Shown: positions 1 to 6,877 of the stretch, piece by piece
How positions within the stretch are numbered: the first letter of the stretch is position 1
Layout: every line of letters begins with the position of its first letter
From: JASFWK01 sp050049355
Lineage (GTDB): Bacteria > Chloroflexota > Anaerolineae > B4-G1 > DUEL01
DNA: 10,525 nucleotides
Assembly (NCBI GenBank): GCA_050049355.1
Contig: JASFWK010000068.1
Coordinates: forward strand, 1 to 10,525
Reading direction: 5' to 3'
Notes under the pieces: generated by a model
The model's input: only the letters and a program-made list of their open reading frames with translations
Databases searched by the model: none
Told to the model about the DNA's origin: nothing
Translations under genes and position numbers: made by a program

Positions 1-1615
1 AAGCAGAGCCGGAGTTCTCGGGGCTGGTGGCCGTGTCTGATACCTCCAAATGCACCCGCTCCACGTCCACCCCCAACACCTCAGCGGCCATCTGCTGGAT
101 CACCGTGTGCGCCCCCTGTCCCACGTCAGCGGAACCGATGTAGACCACGGCCTCCTCAACCTCTCCCTCCCCCTGCAGTTCGACCTTCGCCCAGCAGCTC
201 TCCCGATAGCCGAAGGAGAACCCGAAGTTCTTGAAGCCGACTGCCAGGCCAATTCCCGGGCGGGTTGGTTTCTGCCAACCCTCCTCGGTCTGGGTCCAGC
301 CGGCGGCACGGGCGCACTTCCTGGTCACCTCCACCAGCCCGACTCCGCCGGGCAGTGGTGTACCCACCGCCATCGGACTTCCCTCTCGCAGGAGGTTCCT
401 GAGCCGCAGCTCGACCGGATCCATTGCCAACGCGTGAGCCAGTTTGTTCATCTGCATCTCAGCTGCGAAGATCGCCTGCGGCGCGCCAAAGCCGCGGAAG
501 GCGCCGCTGGGCGGATTGTTGGTGTAGACCCCGTCCACGTCCACCTTGACGTTGGGGATCTCATACGGGCCGGTGCAAGTGACGGTAGTGTTGCCCAGTA
601 CCTTGTTGGTGGTATAACAGTAGGCCCCGCCGTCGGCCACCACGCGCACCTCGGCTGCTGCAAGCTTCCCTTCGCGGGTCGCGCCCCACTTGCAGTGGAA
701 CCACATCGAATGGCGTTTGCAGTGGCCCAGAATGGATTCCTCCCGACTCCACACGAGCTTGACCGGACGCCGCATGCCGAGCCTGTCGAGGCGCCAGGCC
801 GCCAACGCGAGCACGATCTGGACCGACATATCCTCTCGCCCGCCGAAGGCCCCGCCAATGGCAGGGTAGATCACCCGTACCTGCTCCGGCGGGAGATCCA
901 GCGCGTGAGCGATCTGACGCTGATCCTCCCAGATCCACTGCCCGGCCACAACCACCGTCACTCTGCCCGCATCGTCCACGTAGGCCAGGCCGGCCTCCGG
1001 CTGCAGATAGGCGTGCTCCTGAGAGGGCGTGTGGTAGTCAGCCTCGACGATCACGTCGGCTTCGGCCCAGGCAGCCTCCACGTCTCCCTTGCGGATCTGA
1101 TGGTGACAGATCAGGTTCCCCTCGGTGCGAAGCTCGGGGTGAATCTCGCTGAGCTGTCGGCCGGGGTGCAGCTGGGGCGCGTCCGGCTTCAGGGCTTCAA
1201 AGGGATCGGTGAGAACAGGAAGATCTTCATATTTCACCTGGATGAGGTCGCGGGCATGGGCAGCGACTTCCTCCGTCTCCGCCACCACCATTGCCAGCTG
1301 GTCGCCCACGAAACGTACGATGTCTGCGCCTTCCCTTGAGGAGCCGGGTCCGCAGAGGACCGGCTGGTCGGGGGTCTGAAGACCATACTCGTTAGCCGGT
1401 ACATCCTTGGCAGTGAGGATGGATACCACCCCCGGCACAGCCTCTGCCTCAGTAGTATCTAGGCTGAGTATGCGTGCGTGGGGGCGTCTGGCGAAGAGGA
1501 TCTTGGCGTGGAGCATGCCAGGCATGGCAAAATCGCCCGGGAAAAGAGCCTCGCCAGTCACCTTGGCCCGAGCGTCTACGCGCGCCACCGATCGGCCGAC
1601 AGTCCCTTCGCTCAT
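1..1615 (-). CDS. Xanthine dehydrogenase-family molybdopterin-binding large subunit (3' end beyond window)
   Basis: Catalytic Mo-pterin subunit of a xanthine oxidase-family hydroxylase, which hydroxylates a (probably heterocyclic) substrate with water and passes electrons to FeS and FAD partners. The frame is open without interruption from ATG at 1615 to the left edge, 538 codons of a family that usually runs about 750-800 residues. Visible cofactor motifs are I253-GGAFGGRE, A372-FRGFGAPQ and G499-QGAH. The AFRGFG loop is the xanthine dehydrogenase type, not the AYRCSFR loop of aerobic CO dehydrogenase. The N-terminal a/b-hammerhead domain (about residues 10-120) is present. The catalytic Glu near the C-terminus lies outside the window. 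The start is supported by AGGAGG four to five bases upstream. The partner FAD/FeS subunit is encoded at 4665-6095 in the same orientation. Substrate cannot be assigned: purine, nicotinate and other N-heterocycles are all possible. Confidence 0.92.
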   Translation of the reverse strand, partial: MSEGTVGRSVARVDARAKVTGEALFPGDFAMPGMLHAKILFARRPHARILSLDTTEAEAVPGVVSILTAKDVPANEYGLQTPDQPVLCGPGSSREGADIVRFVGDQLAMVVAETEEVAAHARDLIQVKYEDLPVLTDPFEALKPDAPQLHPGRQLSEIHPELRTEGNLICHHQIRKGDVEAAWAEADVIVEADYHTPSQEHAYLQPEAGLAYVDDAGRVTVVVAGQWIWEDQRQIAHALDLPPEQVRVIYPAIGGAFGGREDMSVQIVLALAAWRLDRLGMRRPVKLVWSREESILGHCKRHSMWFHCKWGATREGKLAAAEVRVVADGGAYCYTTNKVLGNTTVTCTGPYEIPNVKVDVDGVYTNNPPSGAFRGFGAPQAIFAAEMQMNKLAHALAMDPVELRLRNLLREGSPMAVGTPLPGGVGLVEVTRKCARAAGWTQTEEGWQKPTRPGIGLAVGFKNFGFSFGYRESCWAKVELQGEGEVEEAVVYIGSADVGQGAHTVIQQMAAEVLGVDVERVHLEVSDTATSPENSGSA

Positions 1616-1641
1616 AATCCCTCCTGCGGTCCGCCTCCTCA

Positions 1642-1686
1642 CCCTCCGTCCCTACCCTTCCTCCCGTCCCGGGAGGAAGGGTAGGG
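1642..1686 (-). repeat. Perfect 17-bp inverted repeat / G-quadruplex motif upstream of the Mo-subunit gene
   Basis: Positions 1650-1666 and 1670-1686 are perfect reverse complements (17 bp) separated by a 3-nt loop (1667-1669). On the minus (mRNA) strand the segment 1670-1642 carries five GGG tracts separated by 2, 5, 2 and 5 bases, which fits the usual G-quadruplex pattern. It lies 43 nt after the fbp stop and ends 26 nt before the ATG of the large-subunit gene. No T-run follows on the minus strand, so it does not look like a standard intrinsic terminator. It may be an mRNA-processing or stability hairpin, a translation control element, or a copy of a dispersed palindromic repeat. Confidence 0.8.
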
Positions 1687-1729
1687 TATTGGTTTCTTCA
1701 TCATGAGCACACGGTAGTCAGCAGGGAAG

Positions 1730-2827
1730 CTACAACTCCTCCCACCTTCCTTCCAGCTTCTCCATCACCTGTGGGAGCGTAGTGTACTCCATCTCGTCCA
1801 TCGGCAGCCGATGAGGCTCCATGGGCCCATGGCGCCGCAGGTGGTCAGCGATGACGTTGCAGAGCCGCCGGGCCTCATCGAAGCCTGGATCGTCGAACAT
1901 GTCACGAGGCCCTACCAGGCGTCCGCCGGCCAGCTGGAAGCCCAGGCAGATCACCCTGGGTGGACCATCGAAGCGGCTGGGGGTGGCATTGTACACCGGC
2001 ACCGGCATCAGCGGGCCGTAGTGGGAGCCGCGCATCCATCCTTCCACGATGTGGGGCATCGTGAAGGGCTCCAGCACCTCTCCAACGGCAGGGAAGTTCT
2101 TCTGGCTGCGTACGATGCAAACCGGATCGTCCTTCCCCACGTACCGCCCGGCGATCAACGACAGTCGCTGCGTGGAGGAGACAGCAGCGACCTCTCCCTG
2201 CTTCGCGTAGACAGCCTTGACCACATATCGCCCCGACGCACCTATGAAGACCAAGAGGTCATACAGTTCCTCGGGGGTGTCGAAGAAGACTCGCTTGTGC
2301 CCCTTGACGTCGTGCACCTCGAAGCGGAAGCCTCCGTGCATCTTGGGAGAGATGACCAGGCCAGCAGTGTTGAAGGGATCGGCGAACATCCTGTACAGGG
2401 GAAGATTCCAGGCCCCGGCGGACGTCTTGTCCGCCATGAAGATCAAGAGGGGCTCGGCAGGACGCTCGTCGAACTCCATCTCTGCTACCCCTGGCCCCAT
2501 TCCCTTGACATTGCCAGCGAAAGCGTCCGCTATGAGGTCCTGACCGGCTCCGTAGAGCTTTAGACGCCTAGCGACCTCGGTGCAGGCCTCAAACACCTCC
2601 CACGCCAGTCGGTGAACCTCCTCGTTGTCCACTCCCCGACGGTGAGTCATGATCAGCTCCAGGTCATCACCGCAGGCAGTGACATAGTAATCCACCAGGA
2701 TGTCCTCTTTGACGGCAGCATCGAGGAGATCATCTGCCTCTTCGATCAGTTCATCGTGGACGCTGGAGTGGCCGACGAATCCACCCACGTCGGCCTTGAT
2801 GACACTAAGGGTGATCTTGTCGCTCAT
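1730..2827 (-). CDS. fbp: Fructose-1,6-bisphosphate aldolase/phosphatase (archaeal-type, class V FBPase)
   Basis: Bifunctional cytoplasmic gluconeogenic enzyme: it condenses dihydroxyacetone phosphate with glyceraldehyde 3-phosphate and then dephosphorylates the bound fructose 1,6-bisphosphate to fructose 6-phosphate. The 365-aa length is close to family size. Candidate Mg-binding residues are D13, H20, D54/D55, Q96 and D133. The block at 228-235 (RYVGKDDP) places Y229 and K232 at the positions remembered for the proton-transfer Tyr and Schiff-base Lys of the crystallised archaeal enzymes, and Y348 falls in the C-terminal segment that swaps in for the aldolase step. ATG at 2827 follows a strong GGGAGGAG ribosome-binding site. 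The gene lies 83 nt after the 584-aa gene and 114 nt before the Mo-subunit gene. The family is typical of archaea and deep-branching or thermophilic bacteria. Its place between two molybdenum hydroxylase subunit genes is unusual. Confidence 0.96.
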   Translation of the reverse strand: MSDKITLSVIKADVGGFVGHSSVHDELIEEADDLLDAAVKEDILVDYYVTACGDDLELIMTHRRGVDNEEVHRLAWEVFEACTEVARRLKLYGAGQDLIADAFAGNVKGMGPGVAEMEFDERPAEPLLIFMADKTSAGAWNLPLYRMFADPFNTAGLVISPKMHGGFRFEVHDVKGHKRVFFDTPEELYDLLVFIGASGRYVVKAVYAKQGEVAAVSSTQRLSLIAGRYVGKDDPVCIVRSQKNFPAVGEVLEPFTMPHIVEGWMRGSHYGPLMPVPVYNATPSRFDGPPRVICLGFQLAGGRLVGPRDMFDDPGFDEARRLCNVIADHLRRHGPMEPHRLPMDEMEYTTLPQVMEKLEGRWEEL

Positions 2828-2841
2828 TGCTCCTCCCTTTC

Positions 2842-2874
2842 AAGTTGATAGTGAGGTTGCAGTATGACCAACTT
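2842..2874. promoter_or_regulatory. Short inverted repeat upstream of fbp (possible operator)
   Basis: AAGTTG (2842-2847) and CAACTT (2869-2874) are inverted copies with a 21-nt spacer, and a further GTTG occurs at 2855-2858. The element lies 15-47 nt upstream of the fbp start, where an operator or leader stem could act. The arms are only 6 bp, so chance occurrence is quite possible. I found no convincing sigma70 promoter in this 83-nt gap. Confidence 0.2.
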
Positions 2875-2910
2875 CACCACGGAGAGCGCGGGGCTTGCAG
2901 AGTGTCCTAT

Positions 2911-4665
2911 CTATCTCCCTCGCTCTGCGCGGTGATCAAGAGCCTTCTTCTGAACAATCGCCACCTCCCGCTCCAGAATCCGCCGCAGGATAGCGACGGA
3001 GCAGGCATAGGTGGCATCCATCCCGAAATAGGAGAGTCGCTCCGCAAGTGTCTTGCCCCGCGTAAAGGGCGTATCAGACGCGTAATGGAGGATCCCGATC
3101 TCGAAGGGAGCGGGATAGAGGTTGACGATCTCATCGTCTGGATATCGCTTTGGCCGTATCGCCTCATAGACAGCAGATAGATAAGGGCCAACCTCCATCT
3201 CAATGTCGGTAAATCCCTCCCGGTAGAAGACATCCATGTACCGACGGTTCTGCAGGAAGGTCCCCCGCAGGCTGATCGCTTTCTGATTGTCCAGCACCGT
3301 GCCGTAGACCAAGTAAGGACGCACATCAGCGGCGACGAAGGCGTTTTGAAAGAGATAAGTGTTCTGAGAATGCTCGTCGTGCACTACGCCCGGAACCATG
3401 ACGTCGCCAACGCGGCCATTGAGGGTGGCCGCCTTTCCCAGCACGTAGAGCCCCTTCAACGCTCCAATGCCGCTTGTGACCTGTGTCATAATGCGGTAGG
3501 CCCCTACCCCCAATGGGTAGTCGATGTTTAGGACCAAGGCGTCTGAATCGCGCAGGAGCTCCACCCCCTCCACACGCACCCGGGGGTCGAGCCAGTCTGG
3601 ACGCAGGGCACACAGCTCGATCGCTTGAGCATCTACGTCCAAATAATGGAGGCTCTCCACGTACCAGATGCCACAAGTGCGTATCTCTTCCTCGCAGGCG
3701 CGGGCGACCTCCCGGCCCTCAGGTGTGTCAACGTACTTCCTGAAGGCGTAGTAGAGGAAGTTCTCCCAACTGCTGGGCACCTCTTCCCGCTGAATGGCAC
3801 GGTATTCGTCCAGAAGATCGGGATCAGCTCCACCTTCCACGAACTGAACAAGGTCCTCCTCCCGCCGCGGGGCACAGCCGGAGAGCAGGTTGATCAGGCT
3901 GTGCACGTTGCTGGAGACAAAGTAGACCGTCCGCTCGTCCAGCCGTGTGGGGATACTATTGGCGATGTTCTCCCACCAGTAGCGCGCAGCCCGGCGGTAA
4001 TCCACGTAGGAGCCGGATAGGAGCCGGACGGCAAAGCGCTTCTCCTGGCGGGCCATCGCCAGAAACGTCGGGATAAGTCGATCTCCCCAGGCCGCCTCCA
4101 GCCGGGCCAAGCCGGTCTCAGACAATTCCAGAAGCCGGCGCAGCTCATCCCGCAGCGACTCATCTACCTCCCTCTGGTCCTCAACGCACCCCGTCAGCCA
4201 CTCCGTTGTCGCCCGCTCGCGGAGCCTCAGATGGATCTTATTCCACTCGATCTGATAGGCGGTCAGCATAGGGACCAGGTCGTCGATATCGGAGCGACTC
4301 GCGATATAGGCGGCGAGGGTTTCGGTGCCGTCGAAGCGCATGCGGCGGCGGCGGCCTGGCGCAACCACCCGCTGCCACTCACCTACATCTGGGTACCCCC
4401 CCTCCCGGAACGCCCGCTCAGAGGAACTCATCACCACTAGCCGAACCTGGATGATGGAGGGAGGGAGCCGCAGGCTGGCGTAGACTAGCGCGTCGAGGTC
4501 TATCTCAGGTTCACCCGCCATGAAGTGGAGGGCTGATTTCATACGAGCGTGGCTTTCCACAAGGGATCGGATCTGGACCTCGTCGGTGGTACGCAGGAGA
4601 GAATAGTAGGTACGCTGATAGAGTTCAATCTCCTCACTGCCTGTGCTGGGAACTGTCCGTTCCAT
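2911..4665 (-). CDS. Uncharacterised 584-aa protein with nucleoside-phosphorylase-like C-terminal domain
   Basis: I do not recognise the full-length protein. Residues about 375-575 resemble the purine nucleoside/uridine phosphorylase fold: a hydrophobic strand and glycine-containing loop at 377-390, then K404-GLYVLGKAATLNGRVGDVMVP (family pattern: strand, glycine turn, GDVVIP), then G484-FTDIEMEVGPYLSAVYE (like the VxMExAAL nucleoside-binding helix), then ASDTPFTRG at 529-537. The N-terminal 370 residues are mostly helical and charged, with no signal peptide or membrane segment. They include a conserved-looking stretch around 130-148 and clustered Arg residues at 105-110. The ATG overlaps the stop of the upstream FAD/FeS gene by one base (TAATG), which suggests translational coupling and a linked function. 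Next to a xanthine dehydrogenase-type enzyme, a role in nucleoside or purine turnover is plausible. The fold call is from motif reading only. Confidence 0.65.
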   Translation of the reverse strand: MERTVPSTGSEEIELYQRTYYSLLRTTDEVQIRSLVESHARMKSALHFMAGEPEIDLDALVYASLRLPPSIIQVRLVVMSSSERAFREGGYPDVGEWQRVVAPGRRRRMRFDGTETLAAYIASRSDIDDLVPMLTAYQIEWNKIHLRLRERATTEWLTGCVEDQREVDESLRDELRRLLELSETGLARLEAAWGDRLIPTFLAMARQEKRFAVRLLSGSYVDYRRAARYWWENIANSIPTRLDERTVYFVSSNVHSLINLLSGCAPRREEDLVQFVEGGADPDLLDEYRAIQREEVPSSWENFLYYAFRKYVDTPEGREVARACEEEIRTCGIWYVESLHYLDVDAQAIELCALRPDWLDPRVRVEGVELLRDSDALVLNIDYPLGVGAYRIMTQVTSGIGALKGLYVLGKAATLNGRVGDVMVPGVVHDEHSQNTYLFQNAFVAADVRPYLVYGTVLDNQKAISLRGTFLQNRRYMDVFYREGFTDIEMEVGPYLSAVYEAIRPKRYPDDEIVNLYPAPFEIGILHYASDTPFTRGKTLAERLSYFGMDATYACSVAILRRILEREVAIVQKKALDHRAERGR

Positions 4666-6095
4666 TAGACACTCGCGTCTCTAGCAGCTGCCTGCTCAAT
4701 CGCTCTAATGATCTTATAGTATCCGGTGCAACGACAGATATTGCCTGCGATAGCCGTCAGGATTTGCTCACGGCTGGGATGGCGATACTCTTCCAGCAGT
4801 TTGGCTCCGCTCATGATGAAACCGGGGATGCAATACCCACATTGGACTGCCCCCTCATCGATGAACGCCTCCTGGACCGGATGTAGATCCTCCCCCTTCC
4901 CAAGGCCTTCTATGGTAGTGATATCCGCCCCATGGGCACGGGGGGCAGGGACCAGACAGGCGAGCACTGCGACGCCATCCAGCCAGACGGTGCAGGCCCC
5001 GCACTCCCCCTCTCCGCATCCCTCCTTGGTGCCGGTGAGCCCCAGATCCTCCCGCAACATCCTGAGCAGCGTCTTGCCGTTGGCCCCGCGCACGACGCGG
5101 TTCTCGCCGTTCACCGTGCATTCGATCGGCTCGCTGCCGCCGGTGGTGTGTCGGACGGTTCTGCCGGCCAAGTGTGGGAACCGGCCGCCGACCGGACCCC
5201 ACAGCAATGGGGGCTGGCCCGGGAAGTCCTCCCGCTCGCGACCCTCGGCCAGCGCCGTCAGCGCTCGCCGTACCAGCACCCGCACCATCCGGCGGCGATA
5301 GTCCGCTCCGGAGCGGACGTCATCGATGGGCGCGGCGACCTGCGCCGCCAGGCCCGATGCGTGTTCGATCCGGTCAGGCGTCAAGGACCCGCCCACCAGG
5401 GCTCCCTCCGCGTCTGGCGCCCGCACGATGGTGGGAGCCACGCTTCCCAGGGCAATGCGGGCTCGCGTGATCCTCTCGCCCTCGAAGCGCAGAACGACCG
5501 CTGCGTTGACCAGCGAGATCGCCAAGGCTCGCCGCAGGCCCAACTTCACAAAGACCCCACGCTCGTCGGAAGCCATCGCCGGCACCTGCACCTCTACCAA
5601 CATCTCGTCGGGAGCCATATCCACCCGTCGGACTCCCTGGTAGAAATCGGGCAAGGAGAGGGTGCGTTCACCCCGAATTGAGCGGAGGTTGACGGTAGCG
5701 CCCAACGCCCACAGCGGGGTGATCGTATCGTTTGCAGGAGAAGCCGTGATCAGGTTGCCGCCGAGGGTCCCCCGATTCCGGAGCGCAGGCGCCCCCACAC
5801 TCCAGGCGGCCAGGGCGAGCGGGTAGGCCTGCTCCGTCACTGCTTGGGAGACAAGCAGCCGATTATGCGTGACCAGAGGGCCAAGATGCAGGACATCTCC
5901 CTCCAACGCGATCTCATCCAGACCCAGTACCCGACTGATGTCAATCAAGACCGGCATCTTGCGGATGCCTCGTTCCAGTTCGATCAGTAGATCCGTGCCC
6001 CCGGCGATGATGCGGGCGTCGGGCCCATGCTCGGCAAGGAGACGCAGCGTTTCCTCCACCGACGTTGGGGTGTAATAGATCTGCCACAGCGCCAT
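4665..6095 (-). CDS. Fused FAD-binding and [2Fe-2S] subunit of a xanthine dehydrogenase-family enzyme
   Basis: Electron-transfer subunit of a molybdenum hydroxylase, joining in one 476-aa chain what is often two proteins. Residues 1-285 form the CoxM/XdhB-type FAD domain, with IIAGGTDLLIELERG at 29-43 and RNRGTLGGNLITASPAND at 106-123 contacting FAD. Residues 290-325 look like a linker. Residues about 325-470 form the CoxS-type ferredoxin part with all eight cluster cysteines: C360, C365, C368 and C380 for the plant-type cluster, and C419, C422, C454 and C456 for the helical-domain cluster. The order FAD then FeS is the reverse of the usual XdhA arrangement. ATG at 6095 follows a GAGGGG-like site. 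The TAA stop overlaps the next start by one base. The Mo-binding partner is at 1-1615. Confidence 0.95.
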   Translation of the reverse strand: MALWQIYYTPTSVEETLRLLAEHGPDARIIAGGTDLLIELERGIRKMPVLIDISRVLGLDEIALEGDVLHLGPLVTHNRLLVSQAVTEQAYPLALAAWSVGAPALRNRGTLGGNLITASPANDTITPLWALGATVNLRSIRGERTLSLPDFYQGVRRVDMAPDEMLVEVQVPAMASDERGVFVKLGLRRALAISLVNAAVVLRFEGERITRARIALGSVAPTIVRAPDAEGALVGGSLTPDRIEHASGLAAQVAAPIDDVRSGADYRRRMVRVLVRRALTALAEGREREDFPGQPPLLWGPVGGRFPHLAGRTVRHTTGGSEPIECTVNGENRVVRGANGKTLLRMLREDLGLTGTKEGCGEGECGACTVWLDGVAVLACLVPAPRAHGADITTIEGLGKGEDLHPVQEAFIDEGAVQCGYCIPGFIMSGAKLLEEYRHPSREQILTAIAGNICRCTGYYKIIRAIEQAAARDASV

Positions 6096-6111
6096 TACGA
6101 TCCCCTCTCAA

Positions 6112-6153
6112 AGGCTAAGCCTCAGCCCCCTCCTTGAGCGGGCAGGCTCCCGC
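6112..6153 (-). promoter_or_regulatory. Leader with small palindromes before the FAD/FeS gene
   Basis: Two small symmetric elements lie between the candidate promoter and the start codon at 6095: a GCGGG/CCCGC hairpin (6138-6142 with 6149-6153, 6-nt loop) and an 11-bp palindrome AGGCTAAGCCT (6112-6122). Either could form leader structure or bind a regulator. No known riboswitch fold was recognised. Confidence 0.25.
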
Positions 6154-6189
6154 ACACACAATCAGTGACCAAAGCACCGGCTAATCGAA

Positions 6190-6217
6190 AGTATACCGTT
6201 TTCCGAGGGCTGTGCAA
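6190..6217 (-). promoter_or_regulatory. Candidate sigma70 promoter for the FAD/FeS-led cluster
   Basis: On the minus strand TATACT (6195-6190) matches five of six bases of the -10 consensus. A poor -35 (TTGCAC, 6217-6212) lies 16 nt upstream; TTGATT at 6221-6216 is a better hexamer but 20 nt away. The predicted transcript starts near 6183, giving a leader of about 88 nt. The position just after the DUF2344 stop would make the 6095-to-1 cluster independent of the radical-SAM genes. A weak -35 would fit an activator-dependent promoter. Confidence 0.45.
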
Positions 6218-6230
6218 TCAACGGGCACGA

Positions 6231-6875
6231 TCAGTGGAGAGGTTCCGCGAGCAGCAGCCGCTCTCTGCAGACTCGGAAGAAGCTATCGGACAGGGCAAGC
6301 GCATCCAAGACCTCCTCTGGCCGCCCCGTGGCCCCCTGTCTGGCGGCCAGTACTATCTCCAGCACAACCTCTCCCGCCTGCTCTTCCTTCACCTCTAGCC
6401 ACTCGATCAACGGCCGCAGGTCGTAGGACCGGCCCCGTCGCTGGCGGGGCAGGCTCTGCACTGCAAGCAGTTCCTTCGAGCGGTGACGAATCTCCTCGGC
6501 AGGCTCCGACACCTCGACTGTCACCGTGTACTCTGCTGACCTGACGCGAGTGGTAAGCGCAGGTTCATCCAGGTTGGCTTCCTTCACCGAAATGATCGTG
6601 AGCCCTTCCGGCAGCGTCCGCCCAAGCTTAGTGCCTATGACTTCAGGATCCATCGGTTCCTCCAGCCACAGATCGAGCATCTCTCCCCTGGCGGTGAATC
6701 CCACCGGCAGAGCAGCAGCGACCTGGATGCGGGGTCGAGGGTGGAAGCCGCCAGAGTAGGCCAGAGGAAGTCCGGCCCGGCGTGCCGCCCGGGTCCAGAC
6801 ATGCATCCGATCCAGGTGGGAGGAGTAATGGAGGGGACTTTCTACACAGTGCGTAATTCGCAAGCGTTGCTCCAT
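6231..6875 (-). CDS. DUF2344 / TIGR03936 radical-SAM-linked protein
   Basis: Small partner protein of unknown function that accompanies, or is fused to, TIGR03960-type radical SAM proteins. The 214-aa product shows the family N-terminal signature: HYSSHLDRMHVWTRAARRAG (residues 16-35), then LPLAYSGGFHPRPRI (36-50), then AAALPVGFTARGEMLDL (53-69). The length is normal. The start codon lies 2 nt past the stop of the upstream radical SAM gene, and a GGAGAGG site sits inside that gene's last codons, so the two are surely cotranscribed. In many bacteria this pair precedes RNase E/G and ribosomal protein genes; here the next gene downstream belongs to a molybdenum hydroxylase cluster. Biochemical role is not known to me. 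Confidence 0.92.
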   Translation of the reverse strand: MEQRLRITHCVESPLHYSSHLDRMHVWTRAARRAGLPLAYSGGFHPRPRIQVAAALPVGFTARGEMLDLWLEEPMDPEVIGTKLGRTLPEGLTIISVKEANLDEPALTTRVRSAEYTVTVEVSEPAEEIRHRSKELLAVQSLPRQRRGRSYDLRPLIEWLEVKEEQAGEVVLEIVLAARQGATGRPEEVLDALALSDSFFRVCRERLLLAEPLH

Positions 6876-6877
6876 AA

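Noticed and set aside
50..1339. Long plus-strand open frame (429 codons)
   Set aside because: It is antisense to the Mo-subunit gene, whose minus-strand frame has clear family motifs throughout. The plus-strand product is rich in His, Pro and Arg with no recognisable domain and no ribosome-binding site.
1650..1700. Hairpin at 1650-1686 as an intrinsic terminator of fbp
   Set aside because: On the minus strand the stem is followed by G-rich sequence with no T-run. The plus-strand flank is only weakly T-rich and no plus-strand gene precedes it.
1811..2563. Plus-strand open frame of 250 codons inside fbp
   Set aside because: Shadow of a well-conserved enzyme gene on the other strand, with no domain of its own.
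4726..5681. Overlapping plus-strand frames across the FAD/FeS gene
   Set aside because: High G+C content creates stop-poor antisense frames. The minus-strand product accounts for the whole region.
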